Shown here: positions 56,170-64,000 of the stretch, one piece after another
Numbering within the stretch: position 1 is the first letter of the stretch
How the letters are laid out: each line of letters begins with the position of its first letter
Assembly: GCA_016271365.2 (NCBI GenBank)
Contig: CM057453.1
Location: 1,078,879,001 to 1,078,943,000, forward strand
Length of the DNA stretch: 64,000 nt
Reading direction: 5' to 3'
Source of the DNA: Neoceratodus forsteri
Lineage: Eukaryota; Chordata; Ceratodontiformes; Ceratodontidae
The notes under the pieces: model-generated
What the model was told of the DNA's origin: nothing
The model's input: only the letters and a program-made list of their open reading frames with translations
The model's database searches: none
Made by a program: the position numbers and the translations under genes

Positions 56170-57371
56170 ACCTATGAATTTGGCTTGCTCTTCTTAACTG
56201 GTGGAATCCTTTCTGGGGAGCTTTGCAGGAAAAGAAATAGATAGTTGGTGGTAACCCTGTCTGTGGCGGCTCCTGGATCTCTGCCTTGGGTGGTTCTCTT
56301 GGTGGGTCTTTTCTGTCTCGCTGACTGGTGTGGGGGTTTCTGCCCCATCTCAGGAGAGCCAGTTGTTGTGGAGTCGTGAGCCAAGAGATCCTTCTTTCCA
56401 TGCAATCGGGCCCTGGGGGACTCATCTGCAGTGGGACTGGTCCATCTGAGTGTGCGGTACCTATGAAACTGCTTCCCTTTACCCCCATTCTGTTTAAGTA
56501 GACCTTGATCTCCTGGGACCCAGAGGCATCTGGGAGATGTAGTGTTTTTGATGATAGAAGGCCAGTATGTGTTAAGCCAAGTCTCAGCATCTTGTGGAGT
56601 TTCAGCCAGGAAATCCTTGCCATCTTTAATTATGAGCAGGGATGTTAAACCTTTGAAATGGTACTTGAACCCATTAGCCTGAAGAATTTTTTTAAGAGGA
56701 ATGAATACCTTGCGTTGGACTGCCACATTGTGGGAGAAATCCCTGTAGAACGAGATGCAGGTCCCTCTCCAAGTGATATCCCCAAGATCTCTGGCTACCC
56801 ACAGTACCTGTTCCTTCTTGGAGTACCTCAGGAGTAAGCAATAATAGACCTGGGAGGGGAGTTAGGTGGGCCAGCTTTACCAAAGGCTCTATGTACATGT
56901 TCTACCTCGACTGAGCCCCTCCAACAATCACCAAGCAGTTTGGAGATAAAGTTATTAAGGAACCTCCCATGTTCTGTCCCTCCATGCTGTCGGGGATGCC
57001 CAGAATTCTGATATTATTGTGGCATCCCTTATTTTCCTGGTCCTCTGCCACTCCCAGAGTCTGTCCAATTTTGCTTCATGGTTGTGTAGGCATTGCCAGA
57101 CTAGGCCTTGTTGCCACTCTAATTCTTCCATCCATTGTTCAGTCATATTGAGCTTGTCTTCTAGCCTGCAGACATCGGCCACATTGCCCTTTAGTGCTGT
57201 GCTGATGCCATCCACTCTGACTAGGAGGGCTTCTAGCATTTGTGTAATATAGGATAGAGAGTCTGTGACCGTGGTTTGCTGGTCTGTAGGTCCTTGTGTG
57301 TTCCTGTGAGTATTGGAGGGTGGGGAGAAAGAGAAAGCCACCTTCCTACCAGTCTGAAGCTGCAGAAGCAT
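56170..57371 (-). pseudogene. L1-C ORF1 relic
   Basis: The frame from 57371 has DSLSYITQMLEALLVRVD (57205-57260) and a coiled-coil-like stretch rich in Leu/Glu/Gln (57040-57190). It then shifts in the RRM region, where only RKIRDATIIS remains near 57010-57040. The C-terminal domain resumes as VQRKVFIPLKKILQANGFKY (56665-56722) and GLTSLLIIKDGKDFLAETPQ (56590-56650). It ends with a basic Pro/Arg-rich tail open to 56172. Confidence 0.83.
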
Positions 57372-57746
57372 ACAGAAAAATTTCCCAAAGCACTGGACCC
57401 TTATAGCGGTAAGTTATAGTTTTCTGTCAGTCCAGTTTAGTTTGGGTTCAGGTGACAGTTTGATCTGTTCAGTAGCTGGAGTGATACGAGAATTGCAGGC
57501 TGAGATCCGAGTGGCCTATGTGACTCAGTGTGCCGATTTTTCAAGTGCTGGCATGTTCTGTTGTTGCAATTTGGTGCACTCAAAAATGAGTGCCTGGCAA
57601 GCGGCAATGGTTCGTCGGGTCTTCCCCCTGGTAAGATTTTAACAAATTGGATCCTGATCACATCTTTGAGCCATGGATTGTGTCCAGGAAAGGACAGAGC
57701 AAATGCTTTACGCAGCCATCACGCTGGTGCTCAAGCCACACCCCCA

Positions 57747-57969
57747 GTCTCTTCCCTCATAACCCTGGCACAGGTGGCTGGAAGGGCTCCCAGTTTAGTG
57801 TAAGCATCCAGTTTGAGCAACTGGATTTTCCTTTTTCGAAATCCACACTCCAGGAGACTTCTCCTCCAATCATCCCAGCTGATTGCTTACTGTGCATCTA
57901 GTCCAGTAGGAGCTCTAGTGGGGGCAACAGTCAGCAGAAAGCTATCAGTGGGGGGAGGGGGATGATGAC
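57747..57969. repeat. 227-bp array, middle block (about one unit)
   Basis: It starts with the second L1-C target copy and continues CCTCATAACCCTGG ... GGAAGGGCT, matching the unit downstream of its CCTCAT word. The anchor equivalent (TTGCTTACTG) is at 57884. From the previous anchor at 50051, minus L1-C and one TSD copy, the spacing is 230. The block is cut after GATGATGAC at 57969 by CR1-F. Confidence 0.82.
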
Positions 57970-57974
57970 CCCAT

Positions 57975-58575
57975 ACACCATTCTGGGGGAGCATAGCTCC
58001 CCTATGGATGCACCCGCAGAGAAGACTGATGATAACTGTCACAAGGGAGGCCCACAGGAAGGAGGCAGAGGACACCACAGGGAAAGGAAGCAGCTCCTGG
58101 TGGGGGACTCAATTATTAGGGGTATAGAACTGGGGGAGCTGGTAAAATGAAGTAAGGTGCCTGCCTGGTGCCATGGCTTGAGGGACAGAAGCGCATCCTC
58201 AGGATCACGAGAACAGCTGCAAGGATTCCGAGCTGACGAATTGTCCACCTAGGGACAAATGACTTGGCTCATCATGAGATTAGAGCAGTGCAGGAGGACA
58301 TTACAGAGTTGGGGAGGGACCTAAGACAAGTAGCACACACAGTATCCTTCTCAGAGGTGCTGCCTGTCAAAAGCATGGGGAGGTGAGGTAGTGGCACCAT
58401 GCAGTTTAATGAATGGTTGAAAAATGGTGCGAGCACAGGGTTTGGCTTCATTGGGGACTGGGTTCCACCTGGAGGACACCAGCCTATACTGGCAGGATGG
58501 TCTGCATCTGTCCAGGAAGGGAACAAGTCTTTTGAGCAATCGGTTTAAATGCTTCCTTGGCAAGCTTTTAAACTA
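57975..58575 (+). pseudogene. CR1-F ORF1 relic: GDSL/SGNH esterase domain
   Basis: A Pro/Gly-rich start leads to QLLVGDSIIRGIELGEL (58088-58140), holding the GDS nucleophile block. After a stop and frame change, STXGTNDLAHHE is readable near 58245-58280 (GTND, block III). Then come FNEWLKNGASTGFGFI near 58405-58450 and a DGLHLSRKGTSLLSN segment near 58500-58545, the Asp-x-x-His block. CR1 ORF1 proteins carry such a lipid-esterase-like domain of uncertain role in mobility. All three catalytic blocks are still visible although the frame is broken. Confidence 0.78.
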
Positions 58576-58689
58576 GTCAAAGAGGGAGGCACTGACAAGC
58601 AGCAGGAAAATCCCAGCCTCTCCCTACAAAACAGGGTACTAAATGGGAAAAAGACTGAGGTAGAACGGTCAATGGGGGATGCTGCAACA

Positions 58690-61465
58690 GAAGGTAAAGC
58701 CATCAAAAAATGGAGAGCAATGATTACTAATGCCCGTAGTCTGGGTAACAAGCTTCCTGAATTAGTGGCCTTGATGGAGGAGGAACATCTGATATCGTGG
58801 TAGTCACAGAAACATGGTACACACAAACCATGACTGGGACATAAACATACCAGGATACACTGTCTACAGGAGGGACAGGGAGGGTAAAAGGAGGAGGAGT
58901 AGTTCTTTACATAAGGAAGGAATAAAAGCAACAGAACAAAAGGGTAAACAGGGAGGAGAAGAAGCACTGTGGGTAAATTTGGAGACAGGCAATGGCACCA
59001 CAATATGCACAGGGGTTGTATACAGACCCCCTTCTCAGTGGGAGGAAATGGACAAGGAAATGATAGAAAGTATACTTAGAATGGCAGAAAAAGGGGAGAT
59101 ATTGCTGATGGGTGATCTGAATATGCCAGATGTTAACTGGAGTGCAGTTGCAGCTGCCACTTTGAAGAGTGCAGTTATTCTAGATGCCCTACAGGGGGCA
59201 TGCCTTAGACAACTAATACTGGAGCCCATTCGAGAGGGAGCAATATTAGACTTGATTCTCTCAAATGGAGATGGAGAGAGGATCACAGATGTAGAAGTGG
59301 GTAGCCATCTGGAACTAGCGACCATTGAACAGTATGGTTCACAATAAACACAGTAATAGAGTCAAGCCATACAAAGACAAAAGTACTGGACTTTAGGAGG
59401 GCTGACTTTGCCAAAATGGGTGAGTGCCTAAGGAATGCACTAGCAAATGGGCAGGAAGGAGGGGTTGAAGAACAATAGGGAATAATAAAAACTGCCATCA
59501 CAGAGGTAACAAGCCTTTGTGTGAAGGAAATAAACAAAACAAGACGATGTAAGAAACCACTATGGTTCTCAAAGGAAGTGGCAGTGAAGATTCAAGAGAA
59601 AAAGAAGGCATTCAGGAAGCACAAGGAATCACAGAAGGAGCAGGACAGAGAACTGTATCAGTTAAAGCAAAAGGAGGTTGGGAAGGGTCAGAACAGCAAA
59701 GGCCCAAACCGAGGAAAGATAGCCAACTCAGTTAAGAAGGGGATAAACCTTTATAGGTACATCAGGGAGCAAAGGAAGACCAAGGGAGGGATAGTGAGGC
59801 TTAATAAAGGGGAGGGATGGTGGGCAGAGGGAGACTGTGAAAAGGCAGAGATACTAAACAAATATTTTTGCTCAGTATTTACAAATGAAGAGGGGGAGGT
59901 ACATAAAACAAACAGTAGTAACACTCTGGATACAGAAGTTGATACCAGCCCATTTACAGAAGAAAGGGTTCTGAAAGAACTCTTAAAACTGAAGGTGGAC
60001 AAAGCAATGGGGCCTGATGGGATTCATCCCAGAATTCTAAAGAGCTAAGGGTAGAACTAGTGACACCACTGACTACCCTTTTAACAAATCATGGGAGGAT
60101 GGGGTGGTACCGAGGACTGGAGGAGGGCAGATGTGATTCCCCTTCACAAAGTGGGAGCAAGGCAGAAGCAGGAAACTACAGACCTGTTAGTTTAACCTCA
60201 GTGATAGGAAAATGATGGAATCACTTCTGAAGGAAAGAATTGTCGAGTATCTAGAGGCCAGAGGCACAGGACCCTAGGCAGCATGGATTCACAGCGGGAA
60301 GGTCATCAGATAAATCTGATAGATTTCTTTGACTGGGTGACCAAAGTAGTAGATCAGGGAGGGGCTGTGGACATGGTCTACCTAGACTTTAGCAAGGCAT
60401 TTGACACAGTCCCACACAAAAGATTAATATACAAGTTAGCCAGCCTGGGAGTGGGTCCCAAGATGACAGCCTGGGTAAAGAATTGGCTGGAGAATAGGAC
60501 ACAGAGAGTAATAGTAAATGAAGTCCATTCAGAAGAAAGGAGGGTTATTAGTGGGGTACTGCAGGGTTCAGTATTAGGACCGGTCCTCTTCAATGTCTTT
60601 ATAAGCGACATTGCGGAAGGACTGGAAGGAAAAGTATGTCTCTTTGCAGGTGACACTAAGATCTGCAACAGAGTTGATGCACAGGGTGGGGCGGAAAGGA
60701 TGAGAAGGGACTTGGCAAGGTTAGAGGAATGGTCAACAGTATGGCAGCTTAGATTCAGTGCTAAGAAGTGCAAGGTAATGCACCTGGGAAACAAAAACCC
60801 AGGGGAAGAGTACACAATGGGGGGTGAGATACTAACAACAACAAAAATGGAAAGGGACCTGGGGGTAGTCATATCAGATGACCTAACGGTGGGCAAGCAA
60901 TGTGAGAGGGCAGCAAGGAGGGCTGGGGAATACTGGGATGCATAGGGAGAGGCATCACCAGTAGAAAACAACAAGTTATTATCCCTCTGTACAGACAGCT
61001 GGTGAGACCCCATCTGGAGTACTGTGTGCAGTTCTGGAGACCCAATCTCCGCAAAGACATAGACAGGATGGAAGCTGTCCAGAGGAGGGCAACTAAAATG
61101 GTGCAGGGTCTGCACCAGAAGACATAGGAAGAGAGACTTAAGGAGCTTAATATGTATAGCCTCGAGGAAAGGAGGGAGAGGGGGGACATGATAGAAACTT
61201 TCAAATACCTCAAGGGAATCAACAAAGTCCAAGAGGATAGCATCATTCAAAAAAAGTGGTGTGCAAGAATAAGAGGGCACAATTTGAAGATAGCGAGGGG
61301 GCGGCTCAGAGGTAATTTAAGGAAGTATTTTTTCACAGAGAGGGTTGTGGATGCATGGAGCGGCCTTCCGGAAGAGGTTGTGGAGTCAAAATCAGTGGTG
61401 GAATTCAAGCATGCATGGGACAGTCATAAGGCAATTCTGGGGGGTTGGGGTAAGAAGAAGTAGGC
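58690..61465 (+). pseudogene. CR1-F ORF2 relic: endonuclease, reverse transcriptase, C-terminal domain
   Basis: ORF2 opens with ITNARSLGNKLPELVALMEE near 58722-58785. Endonuclease blocks GVVYRPPSQWEE and GDLNMPDVNW lie near 59010-59140. The linker is open for 175 codons at 59521-60048 (NLYRYIREQRKTKGGIVRL, KYFCSVF, KAMGPDGIHPRIL). The RT is open for 220 codons at 60283-60945 with VYLDFSKAFDTVPHKRLIY (motif A), SGVLQGSVLGPVLFNVFI (motif B) and LFAGDTKICN. FADD has become FAGD (60643-60654), losing a catalytic Asp. C-terminal blocks MYSLEERRERGDMIETFKYL and KYFFTERVVDAWSGLPEEVV end at 61463. Confidence 0.88.
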
Positions 61466-61539
61466 TGCTGGTTAACTAGGATCTGCAGTTTATCCAGTAG
61501 GTAGGGAAATGGGTGGGCCAAGCGGTCCTTATCTGCCGT

Positions 61540-61588
61540 CAAATTCTATGTTTCTATGTTTCTATGTTCTATGTTTCTATGTTTCTAT
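61540..61588. repeat. CR1 3' tail: (TCTATGTT)n
   Basis: About six imperfect 8-bp units end CR1-F. Short 8-bp terminal repeats are typical of CR1 and probably serve in priming. CR1-D has a related TATGTTCA tail. Confidence 0.9.
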
Positions 61589-61640
61589 GACTTCAATCCC
61601 TCCCCTCATGACCTAGATAAGCTCAGTTGAGCTGGTTGCA
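61589..61640. repeat. 227-bp array, right remnant
   Basis: GACTTCAATCCCTCCCCTCATGACC follows the CR1-F tail and matches the unit segment AACTTCCATTTCACCCCTCAGGACC. Homology fades after about 50 bp, so the array ends or is highly diverged here. Confidence 0.6.
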
Positions 61641-62950
61641 GTCATGTAGTTCCTTCATGGATGACAATTTTGTCCCACTCCCTTTTTTCTTTGTCAGCTT
61701 GGACAGAAAAAAAAGATAGACTCATCATAATGTTTTCTATTAGTATTCTCCTTGCTCTTCACCGTGACACACTCCCTTAAGAAGATAGTCACCTACTCCT
61801 TTTCCTGTCAGAATTATCCTATTGGAATAGCCTCAATTCCTCCTTCTTAGTGCCCTAGTTATTTCCTTTCCACAATACATCTCTCTGAGTGCCTCTAAGT
61901 TTTAGACTTAGAAGTAAATCACTTCTAGTTTAGATAACTACTGATGAATATCTGAGTTCTCTGTGCTTACCAAAATTCAAAAAAGGATTGTGTATAATCA
62001 GTCAATGGACTATTTGGAATCCAAAAAAACTTTAGAGTGAATGCCATTTTGGTTTTGTAGGGCCCAGGTCACAATAAGTGCCTTGGTCAGGTTCTTTGCT
62101 GGAAATGGAAATAATCACTGGGGAACTCATCATCTTTGATGTAAGACTGAACTACTTGACAGGGGTCTGGGGACTCATTTCCACAGGATGCACTTTTACA
62201 CTTTATTGTGACTGTTGTATGCCTTTAGAGGGAAGCATTTTACACAGGAGCAGTGTTTCCCAGTTTTGCTCCTAGAACTGAGTTAAGACTTTAATTTCAC
62301 TCCTGAAACTGAGTGCACTCCCTTCCCATTTCCAAAACTGATCAGGCTTACAGATAATATTTTCTATGCTATGTAGCAGGGTAAGCTGAATGGTACAATG
62401 TTAATGGACTTGATAAAGGCATCCATTCACCATGGCCACACTTTTCTTCTACAGAGACTGTAGCTGGCCAGATTTCATCGGACTTCCTAGAGCTGGTTCA
62501 CCTGCTATCTGTCCGAGAGATTCTGGACAGTTCAGTTCTGCAAATCTTTATCTTCAGTAATAAAGGTATCATGTGAAGTGATGCAAGGCTCAGCTTTAGA
62601 AACATTACTATCCTTTTTATATTGGCTTGCCGCGCTTGCGAGCAGGTCAACATATTGGGAGAGTGGAGATTTGGAGGCGTGGCTGCTGTTGGGCGAATAC
62701 AGGGCATGCATCAGTAGGTGCGTCCCTCATTCCCCAATAAGCCAGCATGCTAGCACTGACACCAACATTATGTAAAGTGGCCATAACTTGTAAAGAAAGT
62801 CCCGCTGCAATCAGAGACAAGCTCGTCATCCAGCGGCATAAAGACACGCCTCCCATATGTGCCTTTCCAAGTGAAACATTTCAATAAACATGGCGCTGAA
62901 GCCACTGCATGGTGGGTGAAGCTTGCGCCCCCTCTTGTGTGACACACTGA
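61641..62950. other. Unassigned non-coding sequence
   Basis: No transposon domain, long tandem repeat or gene is recognisable. Frames of 60-70 codons here (for example 62078-62275) show no family motif. A host regulatory or unannotated repeat content cannot be excluded. Confidence 0.4.
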
Positions 62951-63285
62951 CAGGGGAGCCCACTCCCCATCGGCATCACCCCAACTGTTGAATGCCGAGG
63001 GGGTGCCCAATCCCCTCGGCTCGCGCCTCCCCGACTTTGTTGCCGGGGGTGCCCACCCCAGCAGCATTACCTCCCCATATTGTGTGCCAATGAGGGTGCC
63101 TAATCCCCCATCAGCTAAGTGACCCCCAAACCCACTTAGGTGGGCCAAAACAGTCCTGCCTTTGTTTGCCGGGCGGGGTGCCCAATCCTGGCAGCATTAA
63201 CCTCCTGTTGTGTGCCGACGAGGGTGCCCAATCCCCAGTCAGCTACTAACCCCTAAACCCACTTAGATGGCCCACTGGGAGCCCA
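62951..63285. repeat. GC-rich tandem duplication, unit about 125 bp
   Basis: Two units, starting TTTGTTGCCGGG at 63036 and TTTGTTTGCCGGG at 63161, share GGGTGCCCA, CAGCATTA, TGTGTGCC, GAGGGTGCC.AATCCCC, CAGCTA and AACCCACTTAG. A partial unit precedes them from about 62951. Reverse-strand frames across it are compositional. Confidence 0.7.
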
Positions 63286-63539
63286 CCCCAGCATGCCAAA
63301 CTGTCCCATGACGCTTTCTGTACCTAGAATACGAAAACTGTCCCTCGTAGTCTAGGGTCTGCTCCTCCCCACCAGCACCCACCCACTGCACACCCTGCAT
63401 CCTCACCCCCACCCCATACTTACCTCCGAGTCCGGCACAACAATCTTCAGTGGACCGGGAACACGTCTGCACTCTTCAAAGCCGACCGCGAACTGAGGAA
63501 ATGCCGGTAAGCTGTATAATGGAGTGAATAGGGTTTTTT
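63286..63539. other. Unassigned sequence
   Basis: C-rich non-coding sequence between the 125-bp duplication and the terminal palindrome. No motif is recognised. Confidence 0.35.
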
Positions 63540-63790
63540 CAACTTTGTTGCATATCTCAGGCATTTCTTGGACTTTTTCCACCAAATTTTCAACATGGGG
63601 TTTTTGGGGCCCCTCCTCATGAATTCCGTCACTGTGATGGTGTTTATCGGCCTCAAAAGGTGATTTCGCAGTCACTGCGCGAAATCACCTTTTGGCACCC
63701 ATTAACAAAATGACAGTGGTGGTGTTCATGAGGTGCCCTCTTAAAAAGCCTAAGTTCCAAATTTGGTGGAAAAAATTCAACAAATTTCTG
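63540..63790. repeat. Long palindrome with about 110-130-bp arms
   Basis: The centre is a perfect 15-bp arm pair (63655-63669 and 63679-63693, AAAAGGTGATTTCGC and complement). Outward, the arms remain reverse complements with lower identity through words such as CATGAGG..GGGCCC/TCATGAGGTGCCC and TTTGGTGGAAAAA/TTTTTCCACCAAA, to about 63540 and 63785. A related word (CACAGTCGCTGTGGGAAATCA) reappears at 63963-63985 near the window end. No coding capacity is supported. Confidence 0.72.
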
Positions 63791-64000
63791 TTTTATGAGT
63801 GTGCGTTGCGCAGTTGCTATGCAGGCTCGTAACTTTGCACATTCACAATATTTTACTGCCAGATTTTCAGCATTGTCATTTTTGTACACCTCCTTGTGAA
63901 CAGTACAGCTGTCATTTTCCACATCCTGCCCAAATATGTTTCCTGTACTTCCGCGCACAATTGCACAGTCGCTGTGGGAAATCAGTGTTTGGGCCAGATT

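Larger units (their letters stand above)
50158..57746 (-). mobile_element. L1-C: 7.6-kb apparently full-length L1 inserted in the 227-bp array
   Basis: The reverse strand reads a leader (57746-57372), ORF1 (57371-56170), a 1.7-kb inter-ORF stretch, ORF2 (54483-50550) and a 3' end with AATAAA and an A-rich tail (plus-strand T run at 50158-50185). The same family is present as L1-A. It is flanked by 14-bp near-identical target duplications lying inside the tandem array. Frames are interrupted many times. Confidence 0.88.
57970..61588 (+). mobile_element. CR1-F: near full-length CR1 LINE inserted in the 227-bp array
   Basis: The forward strand carries ORF1 (esterase), ORF2 with endonuclease, RT and C-terminal domain, and a 3' end made of repeats of TCTATGTT (61540-61588), the CR1 type of tail. 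It is about 3.6 kb. Anchor-to-CCTCAT distance across the insertion is 101 bp, identical to that in the previous unit (50051 to 50152). It therefore inserted with little or no target duplication (at most GAC), as is usual for CR1. Confidence 0.88.

Noticed and set aside
60378..61280. 300-codon reverse-strand frame
   Set aside because: It is antisense to CR1-F ORF2, whose RT motifs are clear on the forward strand. The mirror frame has no domain.
1..64000. Endogenous retrovirus or LTR retrotransposon
   Set aside because: No gag/pol/env order, protease, integrase, primer-binding site or paired direct LTRs were seen. All RTs have non-LTR or Penelope signatures.

Overview
This window looks like a stretch of transposon-filled intergenic DNA from a vertebrate with a large, repeat-rich genome. 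The mix of CR1, L2, L1, Rex1-like, Penelope and hAT elements and a tRNA-headed SINE fits an amphibian best (caecilian or salamander; lungfish is an alternative). That assignment is inference. I found no host protein-coding gene, rRNA, functional tRNA, CRISPR array or retroviral/LTR element. Nearly all recognisable protein sequence is reverse transcriptase, AP-endonuclease, esterase, LINE ORF1 or transposase, and almost all of it is broken by stops and frameshifts. Labels such as L1-A or CR1-F are local names for this window.

Layout, left to right. 1-7 kb: AT-rich foldbacks, a 5' CR1 piece (CR1-A), an L1 piece (L1-D), and a CR1 RT piece (CR1-B) split by SINE-A, which has a perfect 17-bp target-site duplication (TSD). 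7-11.8 kb: a Penelope-like element with YIDD reverse transcriptase and GIY-YIG domain, inverted terminal copies, and a Rex1/L2-like LINE (Rx-A) inside it. 12-19.1 kb: a reverse-strand L1 (L1-B) carrying ORF1 and ORF2, with SINE-B inside it flanked by a perfect 19-bp TSD. 19.1-25 kb: CR1-C, several foldbacks, L2-A and CR1-D. 25-47.7 kb: a single L1 (L1-A) whose pieces are spread over about 22.6 kb because CR1-E, a 12.8-kb hAT transposon and L2-B landed in it; the hAT in turn contains Rx-B. 47.7-61.6 kb: Rx-C, a roughly 60-bp minisatellite, and a roughly 227-bp tandem repeat array that was split first-hand by L1-C (7.6 kb) and by CR1-F (3.6 kb). Repeat phase is preserved exactly across both insertions. 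61.6-64 kb: unassigned sequence, a GC-rich 125-bp duplication and a long palindrome.

The elements do not form a pathway. What the window records is an order of insertion: L1-A is older than the hAT, which is older than Rx-B; the 227-bp array is older than L1-C and CR1-F; L1-B is older than SINE-B; the Penelope element is older than Rx-A. The most informative points are the precisely resolved nesting, the unusually long hAT, the phase-preserving array insertions, the two-copy SINE family and possible hammerhead-ribozyme relics in a foldback and in the Penelope termini.
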